From assembly GCA_021797955.1 (NCBI GenBank), contig JAJZYV010000120.1, positions 1 to 6,253 of the forward strand: DNA of 6,253 nt, read 5' to 3'. The translations under genes were made by a program, and so were the position numbers. The notes beneath the pieces were generated by a model, which was not told the origin of the DNA, made no database searches, and saw only the letters and a list, made by a program, of their open reading frames with translations. Shown here in pieces: positions 1 through 5,230 of this stretch. The DNA is from Thermoplasmata archaeon. GTDB taxonomy: Archaea; Thermoplasmatota; Thermoplasmata; Thermoplasmatales; Thermoplasmataceae. Within the stretch, counting starts at the first letter, position 1, and every line of letters starts with the position of its first letter.

Positions 1-60
1 CAAGGCCTTTCGCGAATTTTAAGAAATCATCTCAGTAACATATAATACTCCTCAACGAGA
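1..60. other. Left-edge non-coding or gene-tail stretch
   Basis: No start codon or recognisable gene begins here. All three forward frames reach a stop early (codons ending at 22, 38 and 45), so this could be the last few codons of a same-strand gene that lies mostly outside the window, but the frame cannot be chosen. On the reverse strand the two ATG codons are followed by a stop within four codons, so no divergent gene starts here. An AT-rich TATAAT string at 41-46 may be incidental. Confidence 0.3.
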
Positions 61-67
61 TTTAAAT
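61..67 (+). promoter_or_regulatory. TATA box of purC (leaderless spacing)
   Basis: TTTAAAT is centred about 26 bp before the ATG at 90. Archaeal transcription starts roughly 25 bp downstream of the TATA centre, so the transcript should begin at or next to the start codon. No Shine-Dalgarno-like string lies directly before the ATG, which fits leaderless initiation. The call rests on motif and spacing only. Confidence 0.6.
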
Positions 68-89
68 CAGTCTATAGCATCTGGGTCGT

Positions 90-977
90 ATGGAACCAAT
101 CAGAGTGGGTAAAGTCAAAGATGTTTATGACCTCGGGGACAGGCTTCTCTTTAAATTTTCCAACAGAATATCCGTGTTTGACAAGATCATTCCAGTTAAT
201 GTCAAGGACAAGGGTACCTCCATATGCAGAACTTCCAAGTTTTGGTTCGATGTCCTTAAGGAAATGGGAATAGAAACTGATTTCCTGGCAATGAAATCTG
301 AAAATTCAATGGAAGTGACTAAATTCAAAGTGGCGGAAGGAGGTGGATCTAAATTCTGGATTAACTATCTCATACCCCTGGAATTTATTATGAGGCATTA
401 TGTCGCGGGCTCACTTTTTGACAGACTCAAAAGCGGAGAGATTGACTATAAGTCACTTGGCTTGACTTCCGATTATAAACTGGGGGATGAACTGGAAACA
501 CCATTTTTTGAAATGACAACAAAATTTGAAAGAACCGACCGACCATTAACTATAAATGAAGCTTCGAAAATTGGAGGACTAAAAATCGAAGAGATATACA
601 ACATTAAAGAAATTATAGGAAAAATAGACAGCAGAATCCAAAGAGAGGTCGCTAAACGCGGACTCATCCACGCCGATGGAAAGAAGGAATTTGCACTTGG
701 ATTAAAAAGGAACCCAGTAGTGGTGGATACATTCGGAACCGCAGACGAGGATAGATTTTGGGAAATGGACGAACACTCAAAGGGAAGAATTGTTGAATTA
801 TCAAAGGAGAGTGTACGTCAATATTACAGGCAAACAGGTTATCACGATCAACTGTACAGAGCGCGTAAGGAAGGAAAACCTGAACCAGACATTCCTGCAA
901 TGCCACAAAAATTGGTAGAATCAACCAGTGAATTATATAGGAATCTCTACGAAAGGATCACAGGAAATACCTGGTAA
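90..977 (+). CDS. purC: Phosphoribosylaminoimidazole-succinocarboxamide synthase (SAICAR synthase)
   Basis: This enzyme joins aspartate to CAIR using ATP, giving SAICAR in cytosolic de novo purine synthesis. The N-terminal nucleotide-binding part has GKVKDVYDLGD (residues 7-17) and SNRISVFD (24-31). The first family signature, P-L-E-x-I-x-R-x3-A-G-S, is intact at 96-108. The second signature is recognisable but altered: HADGKKEFA (194-202) keeps the Asp, Lys, Glu and Phe, but the usual final Gly is Ala. DTFGTADEDRFW (213-224) matches the usual DEVLTPDSSRFW segment, with Thr replacing the Glu after the first Asp. At 295 residues it is longer than typical bacterial PurC (about 240) and closer to the yeast Ade1 type, including a TG-x-x-W C-terminus. 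The ATG at 90 is supported by the TATA box 26 bp upstream. No other pur gene is in the window. The stop abuts the stop of the opposing gene. Confidence 0.95.
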   Translation: MEPIRVGKVKDVYDLGDRLLFKFSNRISVFDKIIPVNVKDKGTSICRTSKFWFDVLKEMGIETDFLAMKSENSMEVTKFKVAEGGGSKFWINYLIPLEFIMRHYVAGSLFDRLKSGEIDYKSLGLTSDYKLGDELETPFFEMTTKFERTDRPLTINEASKIGGLKIEEIYNIKEIIGKIDSRIQREVAKRGLIHADGKKEFALGLKRNPVVVDTFGTADEDRFWEMDEHSKGRIVELSKESVRQYYRQTGYHDQLYRARKEGKPEPDIPAMPQKLVESTSELYRNLYERITGNTW

Positions 978-1367
978 TCAATCTATTTCAATATTTGTCT
1001 CAAGGTGATTCCACAAGTGATGTTCCAGTTCGTAAGCCCATAGAGATTCAGGGATTTCATCAAAAAAAGATATTGCATTAAAAGATAATTCATTTAATTC
1101 CTTTTGATCGTCATTTTCCATCCACTGCCTCACCCCCAATTTTATATCCACACTGTTATTGTTTCCCATAATAACTGCTGTAATTGCTTTGTTTGTTGAA
1201 AGCAAAGCTCTCAGTATTCCCCCTTTCTTGGCTTGAATTATTATCCCAGACTTGGTTTCAGTTCGTTGAGTAACGAATCCTTCCTCTTTAAAAAAACCCA
1301 ACACAAAGTTTCCTATTCTGTGTAAGTCTACCTTGGAGTTCAAATAGAATCTTGATGCAAACTTCAT
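978..1367 (-). CDS. Conserved-looking hypothetical protein, 129 residues
   Basis: I do not recognise this family with confidence. The protein has no signal peptide or membrane segment. The N-terminal third looks like a helix (about 12-30) followed by beta strands: QRTETKSGIIIQAKKGG (34-50), then a hydrophobic stretch ILRALLSTNKAITAVIMG (51-68) and a polar strand VDIKLGVRQW (73-82). The C-terminal quarter (100-122) is aromatic and His-rich, with Trp at 110 and 119 and a His pair at 116-117. The mixed alpha/beta pattern, with a KKGG turn and a G-x-x-x-W element, vaguely recalls small archaeal domains found beside zinc ribbons, but no Cys ligands are present (it has no cysteine). The start at 1367 is supported by TTATAA 25 bp upstream on this strand. 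Its stop touches the purC stop with no gap, and it diverges from the exonuclease-like gene. The coding call is firm from open length and promoter placement; the function is unknown. Confidence 0.75.
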   Translation of the reverse strand: MKFASRFYLNSKVDLHRIGNFVLGFFKEEGFVTQRTETKSGIIIQAKKGGILRALLSTNKAITAVIMGNNNSVDIKLGVRQWMENDDQKELNELSFNAISFFDEIPESLWAYELEHHLWNHLETNIEID

Positions 1368-1404
1368 CTTTCGAATAATTTAACAATGGTTATAACCTTA
1401 TCCA
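1368..1404. promoter_or_regulatory. Compact divergent promoter with two interleaved TATA boxes
   Basis: These 37 bp separate two divergent start codons. For the rightward gene, TAATTTAA (1376-1383) is centred about 25 bp before the ATG at 1405. For the leftward gene, TTATAA (1390-1395) is centred about 25 bp before the ATG ending at 1367. Each TATA box therefore lies nearer the other gene's start, and both transcripts should be leaderless. The leftward box sits inside a perfect 10-bp palindrome, GGTTATAACC (1388-1397). There is no room for separate upstream control regions, so binding of TBP/TFB at the two boxes may be mutually exclusive. That last point is inference. Confidence 0.6.
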
Positions 1405-2043
1405 ATGAAAAAATTACTTGCGATGGACATCGATATAGGGCTATCAAGAATTAAGAGACGGATCAACGGATCAAAAAGAGTTCTCGCTTTAGACCTTGAA
1501 ACGCTTGTAAAGGACAGATTTCTCAGCAATGAGGATATTGTCGCTATTTCAATCGGCACATTGCAGGGTGAATATGAAGTTCTATTGGCGGATCCTTCTG
1601 ATTATAACGAATACGACTTGTTGAAAAAATTAGATGAAATTATTGACTCATATCAACCAGAAGTAATCATAGGCTACAACCACGTCAGTTATGACATAAC
1701 TCTAATCAACACGAAAATAGTATCTCTTTCCTATTCGAAGCAATTGTTCGCTCTGAAATATTTCTTTGGAACCAGTTACCTCATGGACATGATGTATTCG
1801 TGTGCACTGTATGGGAGACGTATCACGGGGGACTATAAAGTTACCAGCTTGAAAAATGTAGTCAGATCAGAAATGTTCTCAAGTCTCAATTTAATGCGGG
1901 TAAAGGAGATAGTTTCGATACCAGACATGAACCCAGCCCAAGCCGTGGAATACCTCTGGAAAAATGATCCTGAAAGTCTCAGGAAATACTCTAAGGGCGA
2001 TGTGCACGATCTGATTGAAATTTACAAATTTATTTTCAATTAG
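1405..2043 (+). CDS. Stand-alone DEDDy 3'-5' exonuclease-like protein (DNA polymerase B exonuclease fold)
   Basis: The protein looks like the 3'-5' exonuclease module of family B DNA polymerases without the polymerase part. The three exonuclease motifs are present in order with all acidic residues: Exo I as LALDLE (D30, E32), Exo II as GYNHVSYD (N92, D97) and Exo III as YSKGD (Y195, D199). The Y-x3-D form places it in the DEDDy subgroup of the RNase H-like fold. At 212 residues there is room for little else; no polymerase motif or zinc ribbon is seen. It is predicted to be a soluble two-metal-ion nuclease acting on DNA or RNA 3' ends; the substrate is inferred, not shown. The ATG at 1405 is preferred because a TATA box lies 25 bp upstream; M7 at 1423 is the alternative. 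It is divergent from the 129-residue unknown and convergent with the CBS gene 8 bp away. Confidence 0.75.
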   Translation: MKKLLAMDIDIGLSRIKRRINGSKRVLALDLETLVKDRFLSNEDIVAISIGTLQGEYEVLLADPSDYNEYDLLKKLDEIIDSYQPEVIIGYNHVSYDITLINTKIVSLSYSKQLFALKYFFGTSYLMDMMYSCALYGRRITGDYKVTSLKNVVRSEMFSSLNLMRVKEIVSIPDMNPAQAVEYLWKNDPESLRKYSKGDVHDLIEIYKFIFN

Positions 2044-2053
2044 ACTTCTAATT
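2038..2053. repeat. Short inverted repeat across two convergent stop codons
   Basis: AATTAG (2038-2043) and CTAATT (2048-2053) are perfect reverse complements separated by ACTT. The left arm contains the TAG stop of the exonuclease-like gene, and the right arm contains most of the reverse-strand TAA stop of the CBS gene. The stem is short and AT-rich and no U-run follows it on either strand, so a role as a bidirectional terminator is only a possibility. Confidence 0.35.
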
Positions 2054-2474
2054 ATAATATCCCGTATTTGCCTGCAACATTTTCGACATTTTCAACGTAA
2101 TCTTCAAAAATTCTCAGGATATCCCGTGAGGTTATGACTCCTTTGTATTTTCCATCCTTACCAACCAGAATTCTTCTAATTCCATTCTTGCTCATGATAA
2201 CTGTGACTTTTCTTGTGGGTACGTTCTCTTCGACACTCTTGATGTCGCTGCTCATTATTTCACGAAGGGTTACGATTTCCGGATCCTTTTTGTCGGATAG
2301 AACTTTGCTCACCAGATCCCACTCGGTAACTATCCCCACTACCTTTCCCTCTTCGCCAACCAAAACAAAACCCTTATGATCTGTAGTCATTATCTTAGTA
2401 GCCGAGGCTGCACTTAAATTTGGGGGCAAAATGGAAGGTAAAGCACTCATTATGTCCTCAGCCGTCAATACCAT
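2052..2474 (-). CDS. CBS domain-pair protein
   Basis: This is a small cytosolic protein made almost entirely of two tandem CBS motifs, which usually form a Bateman module that binds adenine nucleotides, S-adenosylmethionine or related ligands. CBS1 spans about residues 8-62 and ends in GKVVGIVTEWDLV (43-55). CBS2 spans about 71-125, from LREIMSSDIKSV to GKYKGVITSRDIL (108-120). The G-h-[IV]-T-x-x-D-[IL] ends of both repeats are well kept, the Asp being a common ribose-contact position. At 140 residues there is no attached enzyme or DNA-binding domain, so it probably acts on a partner protein, which I cannot name. The start at 2474 is supported by a TATA box 25 bp upstream on this strand. The gene diverges from psmB across 143 bp and converges on the exonuclease-like gene with an 8-bp gap. 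The specific ligand is unknown. Confidence 0.93.
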   Translation of the reverse strand: MVLTAEDIMSALPSILPPNLSAASATKIMTTDHKGFVLVGEEGKVVGIVTEWDLVSKVLSDKKDPEIVTLREIMSSDIKSVEENVPTRKVTVIMSKNGIRRILVGKDGKYKGVITSRDILRIFEDYVENVENVAGKYGIL

Positions 2475-2493
2475 AGAGCCACATTTAACTAAA

Positions 2494-2502
2494 ATATTTA
2501 AA
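2494..2502 (-). promoter_or_regulatory. TATA box of the CBS gene
   Basis: Read on the reverse strand this is TTTAAATAT, centred about 25 bp before the ATG ending at 2474. That places the predicted transcription start at the start codon, so the mRNA is probably leaderless. Confidence 0.6.
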
Positions 2503-2525
2503 ATGGTTGTTAGGATTAAAAGCTC

Positions 2526-2560
2526 TTATAACCAATTGCAGTCCAATGCTTGGTTGCCTA
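2526..2560. promoter_or_regulatory. Inverted repeat upstream of psmB, possible operator
   Basis: Within the 143-bp divergent spacer, AACCAA (2530-2535) and TTGGTT (2550-2555) form a perfect 6-bp inverted repeat. GCA (2538-2540) and TGC (2547-2549) extend it after a two-base bulge. The same stretch holds two CCAAT copies 11 bp apart (2532 and 2543), about one helical turn. The element ends some 22 bp upstream of the likely psmB TATA box and starts about 30 bp upstream of the CBS TATA box, so a regulator bound here could affect either promoter. A preceding TTATAA (2526-2531) might be a further TATA-like element. No bound factor can be named. Confidence 0.35.
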
Positions 2561-2577
2561 TCCTAAAAATTCCAAAG

Positions 2578-2587
2578 TTTTTAATAT
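2578..2587 (+). promoter_or_regulatory. Probable TATA box of psmB
   Basis: TTTTTAATAT lies about 35 bp before the psmB ATG, preceded by a purine run CAAAG (2573-2577) in the place of a BRE. Transcription would start near 2608 and leave a leader of about 10 nt, unlike the leaderless spacing of the neighbouring genes. A weaker TTACAAAT (2590-2597) sits about 25 bp from the ATG and is the alternative. Confidence 0.5.
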
Positions 2588-2607
2588 TCTTACAAATTGA
2601 CCTTACA

Positions 2608-2613
2608 GAGTGA
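2608..2613 (+). promoter_or_regulatory. Weak Shine-Dalgarno candidate of psmB
   Basis: GAGTGA, four bases before the ATG at 2618, is a partial match to the archaeal GAGGTGA-type site. It supports the ATG at 2618 over the in-frame TTG at 2597, which has no such element. The match is incomplete. Confidence 0.4.
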
Positions 2614-2617
2614 AAGC

Positions 2618-3253
2618 ATGGAAAAATTAATGGAAACAGGAACAACTACAGTTGCCATAACTCTAAAAGATGCTGTAATAATGGCAACAGAAAGAAGAGT
2701 TACTATGGAACATTTCATAGCTCACAAGGACGGGCAAAAACTATTTCAGATCGATACCTACGCTGGAATGACTATAGCTGGACTTGTGGGTGATGCTCAG
2801 GTACTGGTTAGATATATGAAAGCTGAACTGGAACTTTACAGAATGCAGAGAAAGATAAACATCCCAATAAGTGCGGCTGCCACTTTGCTTTCAAACATAC
2901 TCAATCAAACCAAGTTTTACCCCTATATGGTTCAGATTCTAATAGGAGGTGTGGACTCAAAACCACATATATTCTCTGTAGACGCTGCGGGAGGATCAGT
3001 TGAAGACAAATTTGTCAGTACAGGATCAGGATCACCATACGTATATGGTGTCCTTGAGTCAATGTATAATAAAGATTTGTCTACCGACGAAGGAATTGAT
3101 CTGGTGATAAAGGGCATTTCAGCTGCTAAATCAAGGGATTCTGCATCTGGAGGTATGATAGATATTGCAGTTATTACCAAGGAAAAGGGCTTTGAAATGG
3201 TAGAAGAGTCAGAAGTCCTTAATAGAATTAAAAAACTAAAGTTAAATCTTTAA
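2618..3253 (+). CDS. psmB: 20S proteasome beta subunit (N-terminal nucleophile threonine protease)
   Basis: This is the catalytic beta subunit of the archaeal 20S core particle, which forms two inner seven-membered rings and degrades unfolded proteins delivered by ATPase partners. From the ATG at 2618 the product is 211 residues, the same as the T. acidophilum subunit. An eight-residue propeptide (MEKLMETG) is removed autocatalytically to expose Thr9, the mature Thr1. In mature numbering the active-site set is complete: Thr1, Glu17, Lys33, Ser129, Asp166 and Ser169 (residues 9, 25, 41, 137, 174, 177). Glu at position 17 rather than Asp is, as I recall, also the T. acidophilum state. The in-frame TTG at 2597 would add seven residues and lengthen the propeptide unnecessarily. 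fttA follows 49 bp downstream on the same strand, as in other euryarchaea. No alpha subunit gene is in the window. Confidence 0.98.
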   Translation: MEKLMETGTTTVAITLKDAVIMATERRVTMEHFIAHKDGQKLFQIDTYAGMTIAGLVGDAQVLVRYMKAELELYRMQRKINIPISAAATLLSNILNQTKFYPYMVQILIGGVDSKPHIFSVDAAGGSVEDKFVSTGSGSPYVYGVLESMYNKDLSTDEGIDLVIKGISAAKSRDSASGGMIDIAVITKEKGFEMVEESEVLNRIKKLKLNL

Positions 3254-3271
3254 ATCTTATTATTACATAAA

Positions 3272-3280
3272 TATATAAAA
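3272..3280 (+). promoter_or_regulatory. TATA box between psmB and fttA
   Basis: TATATAAAA is a strong TATA sequence centred about 27 bp before the fttA ATG at 3303. It suggests that fttA has its own promoter giving a nearly leaderless mRNA, in addition to any readthrough from psmB. Confidence 0.6.
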
Positions 3281-3289
3281 ACAGAGTTC

Positions 3290-3294
3290 AGGAG
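3290..3294 (+). promoter_or_regulatory. Shine-Dalgarno site of fttA
   Basis: AGGAG stands eight bases before the ATG at 3303, a good position for ribosome binding. Transcripts from the TATA box at 3272 should start near 3301 and would lack it, so it would be useful mainly in a psmB-fttA readthrough transcript. Confidence 0.55.
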
Positions 3295-3302
3295 TTTTAT
3301 AA

Positions 3303-5225
3303 ATGGTTTTCAGAGATTACATTGAAGAGGCAAAGGTCATATTCGATAAACTTGTCCCCGAAAATGGTATCACAGAAGTTGTATACGAAGGACCAAATAT
3401 TATAGTTTACACCAAAAATGAGCAATTATTTGCCAACAGGGAGGAAACTGCAGTTAAGGTTGCTCAGGAGATCAGACGACGAATTGCAATCAGACCAGAT
3501 CCATCCATAATGAAGGGGGAGAATGAATCAAGAAAGATTGCAGAAGAAGTTATACCAAAAAGCGCGGGTTTGAAAGATATTTATTTTGAGGCTGACACAG
3601 GAGAAATGGTTATAGAATTGGAAGAACCATCAATAATATCCCAGAAAGATTCAGATTACTTGAAAACCATAAGGGCAAAGACAAACTGGTCTCCAAGAGT
3701 CATAAGAGCCCCTCCAATGCATTCTTACACAGTGAAAGAAATCAGAGAGTTCATGAGAGAAGTCAAGGATGACAGGAAAAAATTTCTAAACTCCCTTGGA
3801 CAGAAACTGAACTCACCGGTTATGATAGGTGAACCGTGGGTGAGAATAACGGCGCTGGGAGGGCACAGAGAAGTGGGAAGAAGTGCAACTCTGGTTTCCA
3901 CCAACAACTCAAGAATACTGGTTGACTGCGGAATGATGAATACAAGCACTGCGGGAGAAAAACCATGGGAAGGATCACCGTATCTCTATCTTCCTGAAAT
4001 TCAGCCTCTTAGTTCCATAGACGCGGTAATTCTAACACATGCGCACTTAGATCATTCAGGAATGGCTCCCATGCTATACAAGTACGGTTATGAAGGGCCA
4101 ATCTATATGACTCAACCCACAAGGGATCTTTCAACTCTTTTGCAAAACGACTTCATAAAAGTTGCACACATGGAAGGTTACAAAGCTCCATATGAGACGA
4201 AGCACATAAGAGAGGAACTAAAGAGAACAATTGTTTTGAGACAGAATGAAACCACCGACATAACTCCTGACGTAAGATTAACCTTTTACAATGCAGGTCA
4301 CATACTGGGATCATCTTCGGTTCACCTTCACGTTGGTGATGGGCTTTACAATATCGTATTAAGCGGTGATGTAAAATTTGAAAAAACATGGCTCTTTAAC
4401 CCAGCAAACAATAAATTTCCAAGAGTCGAAACCTTCATGACGGAAAGCACCTATGCAGGCAGAGATGATTATCATAATACAAGAAAGGATGCGTCTGAAA
4501 TCCTGGTAAGCATCATCAACAGGACATTCGAAAGGGGTGGGTCTATACTGATTCCTGTATTTGCCGTTGGAAGGAGCCAGGAAGTAATGATGGTTCTGGA
4601 GGAAGCAGTAAGAACTGGCCTTATTCCAAATATAACAGTGTACCTTGACGGAATGATCATGGAGGCGACATCCATTCATGCAGCATATCCCGAATTTCTG
4701 AACAGAAACCTTAGGGAACAGATAATGGTAATGAGGGAAAATCCATTTATGAGCCCAATATTTAAGAAAGTGGAAACAAAAGAGCAGAGGCTTCAAATCT
4801 GTGATTCTGTGGAAAACAAAGTTGTCCTGGCAACCTCTGGGATGATGAGTGGGGGTCCTGTTATGGAGTACTTCAAAGCGTGGGCAGAATCTGCTAAAAA
4901 TTCCCTGGTGTTCGTAGGTTATCAGGCAGATGGAACCTTTGGTAAGAGGGTCCAAAGGGGGGCTAAGGAGGTTACGCTCGCAGACGGAGGAAAACCTACA
5001 ACATATAAAATTAACATGAATGTAGAAACGGCGGAGGGATTTTCAGGGCATTCAGATAAAAAACAACTACTTGGATACATTGCAACGATGCAACCCAAAC
5101 CAAAGAAGATACTGGTTAACCACGGCGACAGCGACAATGCGATTGAGTTGGCCAAATTGATAAGGCAAAAATTTGGAATTGAATCCCATGCATTGAGAAA
5201 CTTGGAGACAGTAAGACTGTATTGA
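3303..5225 (+). CDS. fttA: KH-domain beta-CASP ribonuclease aCPSF1/FttA, archaeal transcription termination factor
   Basis: This is the archaeal homologue of CPSF73, an endoribonuclease that cleaves nascent RNA at U-rich 3' ends and triggers transcription termination; related beta-CASP enzymes also have 5'-3' exonuclease activity. Domain order is typical: two N-terminal KH-like domains (about 1-70 and 75-145, the second ending in TNWSPRVIRAPP, 127-138), then a metallo-beta-lactamase core interrupted by a beta-CASP insert (about 180-640). Zinc ligands are complete: H246-A-H248-L-D250-H251, H333 (AGHILGSS), D356 (SGD) and H607 (VNHGD). D208 supplies the first MBL motif. The beta-CASP motifs are E381 (TEST), H583 (SGHSD) and H607. 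The KH domains lack an obvious GxxG loop, as I recall is usual for this family. At 640 residues it is full length. It follows psmB by 49 bp with its own TATA box and an AGGAG site, and its stop is 5 bp from the next gene. Archaea with this family usually have it as an essential housekeeping gene. Confidence 0.97.
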   Translation: MVFRDYIEEAKVIFDKLVPENGITEVVYEGPNIIVYTKNEQLFANREETAVKVAQEIRRRIAIRPDPSIMKGENESRKIAEEVIPKSAGLKDIYFEADTGEMVIELEEPSIISQKDSDYLKTIRAKTNWSPRVIRAPPMHSYTVKEIREFMREVKDDRKKFLNSLGQKLNSPVMIGEPWVRITALGGHREVGRSATLVSTNNSRILVDCGMMNTSTAGEKPWEGSPYLYLPEIQPLSSIDAVILTHAHLDHSGMAPMLYKYGYEGPIYMTQPTRDLSTLLQNDFIKVAHMEGYKAPYETKHIREELKRTIVLRQNETTDITPDVRLTFYNAGHILGSSSVHLHVGDGLYNIVLSGDVKFEKTWLFNPANNKFPRVETFMTESTYAGRDDYHNTRKDASEILVSIINRTFERGGSILIPVFAVGRSQEVMMVLEEAVRTGLIPNITVYLDGMIMEATSIHAAYPEFLNRNLREQIMVMRENPFMSPIFKKVETKEQRLQICDSVENKVVLATSGMMSGGPVMEYFKAWAESAKNSLVFVGYQADGTFGKRVQRGAKEVTLADGGKPTTYKINMNVETAEGFSGHSDKKQLLGYIATMQPKPKKILVNHGDSDNAIELAKLIRQKFGIESHALRNLETVRLY

Positions 5226-5230
5226 TAAAT

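Noticed and set aside
1405..2043. Idea that the exonuclease-like gene is a decayed DNA polymerase pseudogene
   Set aside because: The frame is intact, all motif residues are kept, and it has its own promoter and a normal stop, so it reads as a maintained gene, though polymerase ancestry is possible.
1390..2548. TTATAACC followed by TCCAATG in both divergent regions (1390-1407 and 2526-2548)
   Set aside because: The two parts are spaced differently (3 and 8 bp), and in the first copy the second part includes the start codon. In AT-rich DNA this is probably coincidence rather than a shared operator.
2546..2566. Six-codon mini-ORF upstream of psmB (ATG at 2546)
   Set aside because: Too short to support, and the nearest TATA-like string is only about 18 bp away. 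No sign of a leader-peptide signal such as repeated codons.
2431..2613. 60-codon forward frame over the start of the CBS gene and the intergenic region
   Set aside because: It begins inside the CBS gene on the opposite strand, runs through the divergent promoter region and shows no domain. Chance openness is the simpler reading.
4359..4955. 198-codon open frame on the reverse strand inside fttA
   Set aside because: It lies wholly within a gene with complete catalytic motifs, its translation is rich in His, Cys and Phe in a pattern typical of antisense reading, and it has no promoter at a useful distance.
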